Shown: positions 24,487-32,396, counted from the stretch's first letter. The stretch: DNA of 34,362 nucleotides from Alsobacter sp964544365 (GCA_964544365.1 CAZJCW010000014.1:1-34362), one strand, 5' to 3'. The notes: generated from the letters alone by a model not told the origin. Translations and numbers: made by a program.

Positions 24487-24513
24487 TAGTTGCAGAAATT
24501 ACTTCTGCAACTA
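24487..24513. promoter_or_regulatory. Perfect inverted repeat upstream of the large flagellin gene
   Basis: Arms TAGTTGCAGAA and TTCTGCAACTA (11 bp each) flank the 5-base centre ATTAC, 105-131 bp before the flagellin ATG, in an AT-rich island (about 24465-24600) that contrasts with the GC-rich surroundings. There is no T-tract. It could be a regulator operator or a hairpin in the 5' untranslated mRNA. Confidence 0.55.
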
Positions 24514-24617
24514 CAGCGTTTATTTACAATTTACTTCAAATTAATGCGACGGATAGAGGATGCAGTCCTATTGCGCCGCACGTTTTTCATTGCCTGTGCA
24601 TGTGAAAGGATTTTGAG

Positions 24618-26189
24618 ATGAGTATTGCGATCTCCAGCGCCATGAATTCCAGCCTGCTCGCCCTGATGGGCGTCTCCGACGATCTCACCTCCGTCCAGAC
24701 GCGCCTGAACACCGGCAAGACCGTCAACACAGCCTCCGACAACGCCGCCGTCTACTTCAAGGCGCTGTCGTTCAGCAGCAAGGCCGACGACCTCTCCACC
24801 GTCAACGCCAACATCGGGCAGGCGATCTCCAACGTCGACACGGCCGACAAGGCCATCACCAGCATGCAGAAGAACCTCGAGGGGACGTTGCAGCTGATGC
24901 GCGACGCGCGCGCAAAGGCGGTCACGGCGTCACGAGCCGTTGCCAGCGTGGCCGCAACGGCGCAGGCCTACGGCACGTCGCAGACCGACTCCACGGTACT
25001 CGTGCGGCAACGCCCTGCCACTGCGGCAGATCCGGTCAGGGACAACAACAGCTCCGCCATGTTCCAGTCGGGCGATGTCTTCTCGATGACGCTCACTGAT
25101 GCCGCCACCGGCCGCAGCACGACCCGCTTTTTCCGGGCGGTCGAGCACACCGGAAACGGCACCGTCGGTGCGGTCAGCGATTTCGCAACCGACTCGAGCG
25201 GCGTCGTTTCAGCCAACCGGGCCGACGGCACGACCTCGGCCCTCGCCTTCAACTTCAAGGACATGGAATCGCTGAGGGATGCGATCAACAGCGCCTTCGG
25301 CACCAACGAGATCCGGGTGAACGTCCTGACGACGACTTCATCCTCGGGCGTCGTGACCAAGAAAATGGATTTCGCGCTCCAGAGCGACACGCAGAGCGTT
25401 ACCTTCGGCCAGACGGTCAACTGGGATCCCAAGGCCAACTCGGCCACGGGTCCGGATCGCGGAGCGACCTTCGACTTCACGCTGCTGTTTGGCCAATACG
25501 TGGGTCTCGATTCGACCGGCACCGCCGTCAACGTCAGTGCCCAGGCTGGTTCCACCTCGACGGGAACGAACTACACGTACGCTCCTCAGGCAACGCTTCA
25601 GACATCGGCACGCGAGGCGCGCCGCATGGCGGCAGACGCTCTGCGCGCGACCCTTCAGAACATCCGCACACTGGTCAACGACGCCAGTCTCCCCGGCTTT
25701 CAGAACCTGCTGAAAGGGGAAACGATGGATGTCATCCTGAACGACACCGGCGAGATCAAGCAGGCGGTCACGATCAACCCGACAGCGACCCAGACGGTGT
25801 CGGGCATCAGGACCAACAGCCTCGACCCCGGAAATTTTTTCAACAACATCACGTCAACAAACGTCAGCAATAACGCCGGCTGGACGACAAACAATTTCAG
25901 TAACGACAGCGACATCGACGCTGCAATAAATGCCTCGACTGGTTACCTTCAGCAAATGCGACTGTCGCAAAACGTCATGGCCCAGCAGAAAACGATGATG
26001 CAGTCGCGATTCGACTTCAACAAGGCCAATGTCGCAACGCTGAAGCAGGTCGCCAACGACATGACGGCTGCAAACGTGGCGGAAGAATCCGCCAGCCAGG
26101 CGGCCTTGACCAACCGCCAGATGATCGCGACGGCCAACATGAACGTCGTGAGGCAGGCGGAGCAAAGCCTTCTGCAGCTTCTGCGCTGA
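24618..26189 (+). CDS. Large flagellin (523 aa)
   Basis: Filament subunit. The N-terminal D0/D1 region (LTSVQTRLNTGKTVNTASDNAAVYFKALSFSSKADDLS...NIGQAISNVDTADKAI) and C-terminal region (AEESASQAALTNRQMIATANMNVVRQAEQSLLQLLR) are flagellin-like. About 300 central residues (roughly 110-430) are Ser/Thr/Asn/Asp-rich and beta-type, far larger than in the two other flagellins here. RBS AAAGGA lies upstream. The stop codon lies one base before the scaffold gap, so its downstream context is lost. Divergent in D0/D1 from the two short flagellins. Confidence 0.93.
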   Translation: MSIAISSAMNSSLLALMGVSDDLTSVQTRLNTGKTVNTASDNAAVYFKALSFSSKADDLSTVNANIGQAISNVDTADKAITSMQKNLEGTLQLMRDARAKAVTASRAVASVAATAQAYGTSQTDSTVLVRQRPATAADPVRDNNSSAMFQSGDVFSMTLTDAATGRSTTRFFRAVEHTGNGTVGAVSDFATDSSGVVSANRADGTTSALAFNFKDMESLRDAINSAFGTNEIRVNVLTTTSSSGVVTKKMDFALQSDTQSVTFGQTVNWDPKANSATGPDRGATFDFTLLFGQYVGLDSTGTAVNVSAQAGSTSTGTNYTYAPQATLQTSAREARRMAADALRATLQNIRTLVNDASLPGFQNLLKGETMDVILNDTGEIKQAVTINPTATQTVSGIRTNSLDPGNFFNNITSTNVSNNAGWTTNNFSNDSDIDAAINASTGYLQQMRLSQNVMAQQKTMMQSRFDFNKANVATLKQVANDMTAANVAEESASQAALTNRQMIATANMNVVRQAEQSLLQLLR

Positions 26190-26190
26190 C

Positions 26191-26290
26191 NNNNNNNNNN
26201 NNNNNNNNNNNNNNNNNNNNNNNNNNNNNNNNNNNNNNNNNNNNNNNNNNNNNNNNNNNNNNNNNNNNNNNNNNNNNNNNNNNNNNNNNN
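26191..26290. other. Scaffold gap (100 N)
   Basis: Exactly 100 unknown bases, the usual placeholder for a gap of unknown length. The sequence immediately after it is a short tandem repeat (26291-26320), so the true content may be a longer repeat array and possibly genes. Confidence 0.98.
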
Positions 26291-26320
26291 AGCGACTTGG
26301 CGTGAAGCGACTTGGCGTCG
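26291..26320 (+). repeat. 15-bp tandem repeat at the gap edge
   Basis: Two units, AGCGACTTGGCGTGA (26291-26305) and AGCGACTTGGCGTCG (26306-26320), identical at 13 of 15 positions. The array probably extends into the gap. Confidence 0.7.
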
Positions 26321-26336
26321 AAGGATCAGTCTCGCC

Positions 26337-26711
26337 ATGACCAGGATGGATTTGGCCGCCAACGCCTACGCGCGCACGGCCCGGACCGGATTGTCGGGTC
26401 GGCAGCTCGAAGCGGCTGTGCTCGCCCAATGCGCAGCGGAGATCCGCGGTCTGACCGCGCTCGCTTCTCCCCAGCTTCCCGCCATCGTCGAGGCACTCGA
26501 TCGTAATCGCCGGCTCTGGGCGGTCTTTGTCGCAGCGGCCAATCACGCGGACAGCGGATTGCCGCAGGCCGAAAAGGACTCTCTTCTCGATCTGGCGCGA
26601 TTCGTCTTCGACCGGACCTGGGAACTCCTTGGCGCATGGGACAGTCGGAAGGCGATGGCTCTGGTCGAGATCAACAAGCGCCTTGCGGCCCGCGCACCGT
26701 CGCAGGGCTGA
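26337..26711 (+). CDS. flaF: FlaF family flagellin regulator (copy 1)
   Basis: 124 aa, helical. AANAYARTARTGLSGRQLEAAVLAQCAAEIRGL and RNRRLWAVFVAAANHADSGLPQAEKDSLLDLARFVFDRTWELLG match the FlaF pattern and align with the second copy at 34005. In Caulobacter FlaF is required for flagellin production or secretion and works against FlbT. The start is the first ATG after the gap, with AAGGA upstream; a second in-frame ATG lies three codons later. Confidence 0.88.
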   Translation: MTRMDLAANAYARTARTGLSGRQLEAAVLAQCAAEIRGLTALASPQLPAIVEALDRNRRLWAVFVAAANHADSGLPQAEKDSLLDLARFVFDRTWELLGAWDSRKAMALVEINKRLAARAPSQG

Positions 26712-26822
26712 GGTCCCTCGCGGAACGGCGAGCCCGCCATGGTCTGATCCCACGCGCATGTGCTGGCGGGTGCCGGCCTTGTCGCCCATACTTCCGCGGG
26801 TGATTCCCGCGGAGGCCTCGCA

Positions 26823-27725
26823 GTGAAGATCCTGTACGTGTCGGGAGGCGCCTATCCCGACTACCAGTGCGACATGCTGTTCCACGGCCTGCGCTCGCTG
26901 CTCGGGCCGGACGTGGTCGACGTGAAGCGCGTCGACTACATGTACGCGGAAACCTACGCGCACAACCCGGCAGCGAAGGGGCAGCTCTACGGCCGTGGTT
27001 TCACGCTGTTCGGCCTTCTGGGGACCGACGACGGCGTCGACCGCGACGACATCCCCGCCCGCATCCGGGCGAAGCAGTTCGACCTCGTCATCTATGGCAG
27101 CATCTACCGCTGCCAGGACCATCTCGCCGACGTCCTGCGCCACTATGCGCCGCAGGATATCGTCTTCGTCGACGGCGAGGACTTCTCGCAGGGACTGTAC
27201 TGGCCTGTGCTCGGCCGCGGCCACTACCTGAAGCGCGAGATGACGCCCGAGCACGGGGCCCGCGTGGACCCCATCTGGTTCGCCATCCCCGAGGAGAAAA
27301 TCTGTCTCCATGCCGAAAAGACAAAGGTGTTTGCCTACATCGATCCGCGCGATCGAAGCACCTACATCTACGACACGGAGGAAGCCTATTACGGCGACTA
27401 CCGGTCCGCTCTGTTCGGCTACACCATGAAGAAGGCGGGTTGGGACTGCCTGCGCCACTACGAGATCATGGCCAATCACTGCGTGCCGTTCTTCCTCAAT
27501 CTGGACGCCTGTCCCATCGGAACGATGTATCGCTTTCCCCGGTACGAGATCCACGAACTCAACGCCATGGTGGTCAACGGCGGCGAGGACTACTTCCGCA
27601 CCGTCGAAGGCTTCGAGCGCTGGAGCGAGCTCTCCGCCTCGATGGTCGACTATCTGAAGACCAACCTGACCACGGCCGCGCTCGCGCGGTACGTCGTCGA
27701 CCTCTGGAGTTCGCGGCGCCGCTGA
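26823..27725 (+). CDS. Unassigned protein, possible glycosyltransferase of the flagellin island
   Basis: 300 aa from a GTG start with GGAGG seven bases upstream. It begins with a Rossmann-like strand (KILYVSGGAYPDYQCDMLFHGLRSLLG). It contains FDLVIYGSIYRCQDHLADVLRHYAPQDIVFVDGEDFSQ, reminiscent of the N-terminal half of GT-B type or CgeB-like glycosyltransferases, then KTKVFAYIDPRDRSTYIYDTEEAYYGDYRSALFGYTMKKAGWDCLRHYEIMANHCVPFFL. The last element (recoil from a fixed 'place for display' of the monitored chain) resembles the 'HYEIMANGC.P' signature of glycosyltransferase-like proteins. No signal peptide or membrane segment. Location between flaF and a flagellin suggests filament modification. 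Function is unproven. Confidence 0.5.
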   Translation: MKILYVSGGAYPDYQCDMLFHGLRSLLGPDVVDVKRVDYMYAETYAHNPAAKGQLYGRGFTLFGLLGTDDGVDRDDIPARIRAKQFDLVIYGSIYRCQDHLADVLRHYAPQDIVFVDGEDFSQGLYWPVLGRGHYLKREMTPEHGARVDPIWFAIPEEKICLHAEKTKVFAYIDPRDRSTYIYDTEEAYYGDYRSALFGYTMKKAGWDCLRHYEIMANHCVPFFLNLDACPIGTMYRFPRYEIHELNAMVVNGGEDYFRTVEGFERWSELSASMVDYLKTNLTTAALARYVVDLWSSRRR

Positions 27726-27805
27726 GGCGCCGCATCGCCTGCAGGCGCCATGCGCAGTCCCGCGACCCCTGCAATTTCAGATTGTTCTGCGAACTTTTGG
27801 CTACC

Positions 27806-27820
27806 TTAACGATCAATTAG
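27806..27820 (+). promoter_or_regulatory. Possible CtrA-type box upstream of the 288-aa flagellin
   Basis: TTAA-CGATCAA-TTAG, one mismatch from TTAA-N7-TTAA, 56-70 bp before the flagellin ATG within an AT-rich stretch. AT-richness makes chance matches more likely. No sigma-54 element was found in this leader. Confidence 0.35.
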
Positions 27821-27875
27821 GTTTTCTCATTAACCCTACCGGCCACGAACTCCGAGTCCGCCGCTGGAGAATCCC

Positions 27876-28742
27876 ATGGCCGAAGTCACCCTGTCGTCAG
27901 GCATCCGCGATGCACTGCTGACGATCCAGCGCACGACCCAGCAAGCGTCGGAGGCCCAGATCCGGCTGGCGACCGGCAAGAAGGTCAACACCGCCATCGA
28001 CAACCCGCTGAACTACTTCACGGCGGCGGGGCTGAACGACCGGGCGAACGACCTCTCCCTCCTGCAGGACGCGATGGGGCAGGCATCGAAGACCATCGAG
28101 GCCGCCAGTTCCGGCATCGACGGCATGACCAAGCTGTTCCAGACCGCGCAGGGCCTCGCCAACTCGGCCGCCGCCAGCGCCGACGCCAGCACGCGGGTCT
28201 CGCTCCAGGCGCAGGTCGCGACGCTGTTCGCGCAGGCTGACGAGCTGATGAAGAACTCGGGCTACAACGGCATCAACCTGCTCAGCGGCAACACGCTGAC
28301 CGTGAAGTTCGACACGTCGGCGACGACGTCGACGCTGGGTGTCCGCACCGCCGCGGCCGCCAACGGCACGGGCGCCCTGACGGCGACCAACCTCGGCCTC
28401 AACCCCGCGAGCGGCGGCACGCTGGTGTGGACCAACGGCGCCAACGACACGATCGGCGACGCGGCCATCCAGCGGATGCTGACGAGCCTCAGCGCCGCCA
28501 TCGGCGTGCTGCGGGCCGAAGCGAGCGGCCTCGGCGCCAACCAGGCCATCGTGAAGACCCGGCAGGACTTCACCATGTCGATGATCAACCATCTCAAGAC
28601 CGGCGCCGACTACCTCACCCTCGCCGACACCAACGAGGAAGGCGCCAAGCTGATCTCGCTGAACACGCGCGGCCAGTTGGCGCAAACCTCGTTGTCGCTC
28701 GCCTCGCAGCGCGAGCAGGGCGTCCTGCGGCTCTTCAGCTGA
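27876..28742 (+). CDS. Short flagellin (288 aa)
   Basis: Filament subunit. IRLATGKKVNTAIDNPLNYFTAAGLNDRANDLSLLQDAMGQASKTIEAASSGIDGM is the flagellin N-terminal domain, and EEGAKLISLNTRGQLAQTSLSLASQREQGVLRLFS the C-terminal domain. The central region is short and Thr/Asn/Ala-rich. It is clearly a close paralogue of the 286-aa flagellin at 32592. RBS GGAGA precedes the ATG. Followed by a strong terminator at 28770-28807. Confidence 0.96.
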   Translation: MAEVTLSSGIRDALLTIQRTTQQASEAQIRLATGKKVNTAIDNPLNYFTAAGLNDRANDLSLLQDAMGQASKTIEAASSGIDGMTKLFQTAQGLANSAAASADASTRVSLQAQVATLFAQADELMKNSGYNGINLLSGNTLTVKFDTSATTSTLGVRTAAAANGTGALTATNLGLNPASGGTLVWTNGANDTIGDAAIQRMLTSLSAAIGVLRAEASGLGANQAIVKTRQDFTMSMINHLKTGADYLTLADTNEEGAKLISLNTRGQLAQTSLSLASQREQGVLRLFS

Positions 28743-28769
28743 CGCCGCGTCCGCTCAGGACGGTTCCTG

Positions 28770-28807
28770 CGAAAGGCGCGCCCCTCCGGACGCGCCTTTC
28801 GTGTTTT
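28770..28807 (+). terminator. Rho-independent terminator after the 288-aa flagellin
   Basis: Perfect 11-bp stem CGAAAGGCGCG / CGCGCCTTTCG (28770-28780 and 28791-28801) with a 10-base loop, followed by TGTTTT. Located 28 bp after the flagellin stop. Confidence 0.9.
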
Positions 28808-28840
28808 CGCGCTCCGGTAGTAACTATTCTATTCGTCCAC

Positions 28841-28856
28841 TTAACCGTGCGTTTAC
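28841..28856 (+). promoter_or_regulatory. Possible CtrA-type box upstream of the GT60 gene
   Basis: TTAA-CCGTGCG-TTTAC, one mismatch from TTAA-N7-TTAAC, 47-62 bp before the GT60 ATG and just after the flagellin terminator. It would give the glycosylation genes their own promoter. Confidence 0.4.
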
Positions 28857-28902
28857 CAAGACAGGGGCACTCTCGACCGGTCTATCCGGATCAGAGGTTC
28901 CC

Positions 28903-30282
28903 ATGGCCCTCCTGCGCGATGCCCGCCTGAGCGACCCCGTCTTCCAGCGGGACTATGAACGCGCGCTCGCCGTCCGGGCACCGGACGACCCTGCCCAGCT
29001 CGGGCCGGACTGGGGCAAGGGCCGCATCTTCGTCTCGATCGTGTCGTTCCGGGACCCCGAGTGCCAGCTCACCGTCAAGGACATGTTCGAGAAGGCGGAC
29101 AAGCCCGAGCGCATCCATCTCGGCCTCGTCTCCCAGTTCGACCCCAAGTTCGACCGCGACCTCTTCGACGTGCAGCCGCCGCGCCCCGGACAGATCCGCG
29201 AGTTGCTCTTCGACTGGCGGGAGACCAAGGGCGTGTGCTGGGCGCGCTTCCTGGCCCAGGCGATGTGCCGGGGCGAGGAGTTCTTCTTTCAGACCGACAG
29301 CCACATGCGCTTCGCCCAGGGCTGGGACACCAAGCTCATCGACGAACTCGAGGCCTGCGGCACCGAAAAGGCCGTGCTGGCCTCCTGCGCCCCGCCCTAC
29401 CTGACGCCCGGCGACCTGATCCCGGACGTCTACCCCGGTCTGATCCGCACCGACGGCTTCCTGGAGGATGGCGCCATTCGCTTCACCGGCGTCTGGCAGG
29501 GCAGGCAGGTCGAGGAACTCCACCGCATGCCGTTCATCATGGCGGGCGCGCTGTTCTCGCGCTCGACCATGATCGAGGACGTTCCCTACGACCCCTACCA
29601 GCACTTCGAGACCGAGGAGATCACCTATGCCATGCGTCTCTACACGCACGGCTGGGACGTCTTTCTTGCGCGTCAGCAGACGGTCTGGCACCAGTTCCAG
29701 CGCAACAACACGGTGAAGCGCCGCGGCGCCGAGGGCGTCGCCTTCGAGCAGGCGCGCCAGCAGCGCTCCGTGCGGGCCTATCGCCGCTTCAACCACATCA
29801 GCGACCACGCCACGAGCGAAGACCCCGAGGTCCTGCGTGACCTGAAGCTCTTCGATCTCGGCGAAGCCCGCAGCCTTGCGCAGTACGAGGACTATTGCGG
29901 GCTGGACTTCCGGCGCAAGCGGGCCAGCGAGCATGCCCTGCGGGCCCGCTACATCGAGAACATCGAGGAGATCGTGACCTTCGCCGTTCCGGTGCTCGAC
30001 GGCGGCGCCCCCCTCCCCCGCCCGCTCATGAGCGAGAACGAGCGCCAGCTTCGCATCCTGCTGCGGTCATGGACCCTCCCCGCGCTGGCCGACGAGTTCG
30101 CGGGCCTGCTGATCGCGGTGAAGACCATGCAGGATCCGACCGCTCCGCCGCCCAAGAGCCATGACGAGCTGCTGTCCGACTTCCTCAACTGGACGAAGGA
30201 AATCCTCGTTTCGGAACTGGCCCATCTCGTGTGGATGGTCAACCAGCACAACGAGACGCTGGCCCGCTCGGCGGCAGCGTGA
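28903..30282 (+). CDS. GT60-type GlcNAc transferase (Skp1-GnT-like), candidate flagellin glycosyltransferase
   Basis: 459 aa. Residues 41-270 match the GlcNAc family (Pfam GlcNAc, CAZy GT60), whose eukaryotic founder transfers GlcNAc to hydroxyproline of Skp1. Visible signatures: IFVSIVSFRDPECQLTVKDMF (42-62), GVCWARFLAQAMCRGEEFF (110-128), the DxD-like QTDSHMRF (130-137), FIMAGALFSR (211-220), HFETEEITYAMRLYTHGWDVF (234-254) and VWHQFQR (261-267). The C-terminal 190 residues are helical and of unknown role. No signal peptide or membrane segment, so it acts in the cytosol. RBS AGAGG precedes the ATG. It is the first gene of a three-gene run with the methyltransferase and GT2 genes, flanked by flagellins. 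Substrate is inferred from context. Confidence 0.8.
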   Translation: MALLRDARLSDPVFQRDYERALAVRAPDDPAQLGPDWGKGRIFVSIVSFRDPECQLTVKDMFEKADKPERIHLGLVSQFDPKFDRDLFDVQPPRPGQIRELLFDWRETKGVCWARFLAQAMCRGEEFFFQTDSHMRFAQGWDTKLIDELEACGTEKAVLASCAPPYLTPGDLIPDVYPGLIRTDGFLEDGAIRFTGVWQGRQVEELHRMPFIMAGALFSRSTMIEDVPYDPYQHFETEEITYAMRLYTHGWDVFLARQQTVWHQFQRNNTVKRRGAEGVAFEQARQQRSVRAYRRFNHISDHATSEDPEVLRDLKLFDLGEARSLAQYEDYCGLDFRRKRASEHALRARYIENIEEIVTFAVPVLDGGAPLPRPLMSENERQLRILLRSWTLPALADEFAGLLIAVKTMQDPTAPPPKSHDELLSDFLNWTKEILVSELAHLVWMVNQHNETLARSAAA

Positions 30283-30298
30283 GAGCCCGGAGAAGACC

Positions 30299-31051
30299 AT
30301 GAACGAGCACGTGCAGCCCAAGGATTGCTTCGACCAGGTGCGCGGGCTGAACTACGCCGAGGTTCTGCGCGCCATTCACGCGGGCCTGCGGCCGCGAAAC
30401 TACTTCGAGATCGGCACCTTCACGGGCAACACGCTCCGGCTCGCCACCTGCGACACGATCGCCGTCGATCCTCAGTTCCACATCGCGGGCGACACGGTCG
30501 GGCCGCGCCCGCTCACGCTGCTGTTCCAGATGCCGAGCGACGACTTCTTCCGGCGCTTCAGCCCCACGCAGCTGTTCGGCTCGACGATCGACCTCGCCTT
30601 CCTCGACGGCATGCATCGCTTCGAGTACCTGCTGCGCGATTTCATCAACACGGAGAAGCACTGCCGGCGGAACTCCGTCGTGGTGATGCACGATTGCCTT
30701 CCGGGCGACGCGCTGATCACCGCGCGCGACATGGGCGACCCGCGTCGCGAGGCGTCGCGGCATCCGGACTGGTGGGCCGGCGACGTCTGGAAGCTGGTGC
30801 CGATCCTGCGCCAGTACAGGCCGGACCTGAAGATCCTCGTCACCGATGCCGCGCCGACCGGTCTCGTCTTCGTGACGAACCTCGACCCCGGCTCCGATGT
30901 GCTGGAGCGAAACTACTTCGAGATCATGGACGCCTACATGGACCTCGATCTCGATCAGTACGGCGTCGAGCGCCTGTTCTCCGAGGTCCCGATCGGCCGC
31001 GCGCGCGATCTGGTGTTCGCGGACGGCTACGCCAGGCATTTCTATCTCTGA
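30299..31051 (+). CDS. Class I SAM-dependent methyltransferase (Methyltransf_24-like)
   Basis: 250 aa. The SAM-binding motif I NYFEIGTFTGNTLRLA (34-49) is followed by IAVDPQF (acidic residue binding the ribose), LAFLDGMHRFEYLLRDFINTEKHCR (about 99-123) and VVVMHDCLPGD, a pattern typical of Methyltransf_24 enzymes that often act on sugars. No membrane segment. RBS GGAGAA; 16 bp after the GT60 gene, so co-translated. Probable role: methylating a flagellin glycan, as inferred from neighbours. Confidence 0.78.
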   Translation: MNEHVQPKDCFDQVRGLNYAEVLRAIHAGLRPRNYFEIGTFTGNTLRLATCDTIAVDPQFHIAGDTVGPRPLTLLFQMPSDDFFRRFSPTQLFGSTIDLAFLDGMHRFEYLLRDFINTEKHCRRNSVVVMHDCLPGDALITARDMGDPRREASRHPDWWAGDVWKLVPILRQYRPDLKILVTDAAPTGLVFVTNLDPGSDVLERNYFEIMDAYMDLDLDQYGVERLFSEVPIGRARDLVFADGYARHFYL

Positions 31052-31085
31052 ACGACGGTCGCAAGCGACGAACCGGGAGGCAACC

Positions 31086-32396
31086 ATGCGGGCCGCTGAA
31101 GCCGTCACCAACGAAGTCATCGACGCTGTATCCGACGAAGGGCGCACCGCCGCGGCAACGCCAGCGACACGGGCATCGAACGCGCGGCCGACCATCTCGA
31201 TCGTGCTGCCGACCTACGGTCGTCCCATGAAGGTCGAGCGCTTCATGCGCTACCACCGTGACGTGTTCTCCAGTTCGAAGCACACGCTCGAATTCGTCGT
31301 CCATGACGACTGCACCCCGGACGAGACACCCGAGATCATCGCCGACTGGATGAAGATCGATGACCGCATCCGCTACGTCCGGCATGACAAGAACAAGGGC
31401 TTCCGTCCGAATTTCCTCGGCGCGATGCGCGCAGCCCGTGGCAAGTACGCGATCTACGCCGGCAACGACGATCTGCTGATCGCCGAGATCGTCGAGAAGT
31501 ACATCGACCGCATGGAGGCCGACAAATCGATCGGCGTCATCCATGCGCCGTGGTTCCTGCTCGACGAGACGAAGAACAACAAGATCTTCGGCACATCGTG
31601 GCCGCTCGAGAAGGAGATGCGGTTCCGCAAGGGCCAGCACGGCGAGTGCATGGACTACATGCTCTCGGCCCACTGTTTCCCGGAATGGTTCATCGTGCGC
31701 ACGGACCTCATACCCGAGATCCTGGCGACGCACGCATCCCCGGCCTACCACTTCTTCGCACACCTCGCCCACGCTCTGATGCGGACGGACGTGCTGTTCG
31801 CGCCCGAGCCTTTCGCCATCGTGACCGCCATGTCCCGCGGCGACGTGCAGGTCGGGAACCGCGAAACGCTCGAAGGCTGGGACGAGTACCGCGGCGGCCT
31901 CGAGTACTTCGCCTCCTTCTTCACGCGCGATGCGTTCGCCTCACCCGAAGGCGTTCCAAGCCTCGCGCGCCGGATCCAGGATTTCGCCAATACGCGCATG
32001 GCGGTCGCGCTGCGGCTGCACCTCGTCTACCGCAACTGGCTGACGGCGTGGCACCTCCACCGCCGACTGCTCGCCTATGGCGTGGTCGGCCTCGACGACG
32101 CGGCCGCGGCGGAAGCCATGACGCTTGCCGCCATCGAGAGCGTCGTCATCGAGTTCCAGCGCGCGAACGTCAAGACCATCGTCGCATCGGAGAAGGTTTT
32201 CTCGATGATGCGCGAGGTGATCACCATTCCGTCCGGCATGCGCCTTGCCTGCGAGTCCGACGTGGATGCAGAGGAGATCCTGGCAGGTGAGGTCTGCGGC
32301 ATCGTGCACTTCGGAGCCCCGCCAACGACCGCACTGGCGAACCGGCACTCCGTGCTCGACCTGGCGGCCATCATCCGGCGGTTCGAAGCGCCCTGA
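31086..32396 (+). CDS. Family 2 glycosyltransferase
   Basis: 436 aa. The GT-A fold begins ISIVLPTYGRPMKVERFMRYH (37-57), with VVHDDCTPDETPEII (71-85) and the metal-binding NDD at 127-129 (YAIYAGNDDLLIAEIVEKYI). The C-terminal half is helical without membrane segments. The N-terminal 35 residues are a low-complexity leader. RBS GGGAGG precedes the ATG; 34 bp after the methyltransferase. Likely extends or adds sugars in the flagellin glycan; sugar donor unknown. Confidence 0.85.
   Translation: MRAAEAVTNEVIDAVSDEGRTAAATPATRASNARPTISIVLPTYGRPMKVERFMRYHRDVFSSSKHTLEFVVHDDCTPDETPEIIADWMKIDDRIRYVRHDKNKGFRPNFLGAMRAARGKYAIYAGNDDLLIAEIVEKYIDRMEADKSIGVIHAPWFLLDETKNNKIFGTSWPLEKEMRFRKGQHGECMDYMLSAHCFPEWFIVRTDLIPEILATHASPAYHFFAHLAHALMRTDVLFAPEPFAIVTAMSRGDVQVGNRETLEGWDEYRGGLEYFASFFTRDAFASPEGVPSLARRIQDFANTRMAVALRLHLVYRNWLTAWHLHRRLLAYGVVGLDDAAAAEAMTLAAIESVVIEFQRANVKTIVASEKVFSMMREVITIPSGMRLACESDVDAEEILAGEVCGIVHFGAPPTTALANRHSVLDLAAIIRRFEAP

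Noticed and set aside
24530..24544. TTTA-N7-TTAA before the large flagellin as a CtrA box
   Set aside because: It lies in a strongly AT-rich island where such a match is expected by chance.
25854..27554. A long minus-strand frame crossing the N gap
   Set aside because: It only spans the gap because N codons are read as unknown residues; it is antisense to a flagellin, flaF and the unassigned protein.
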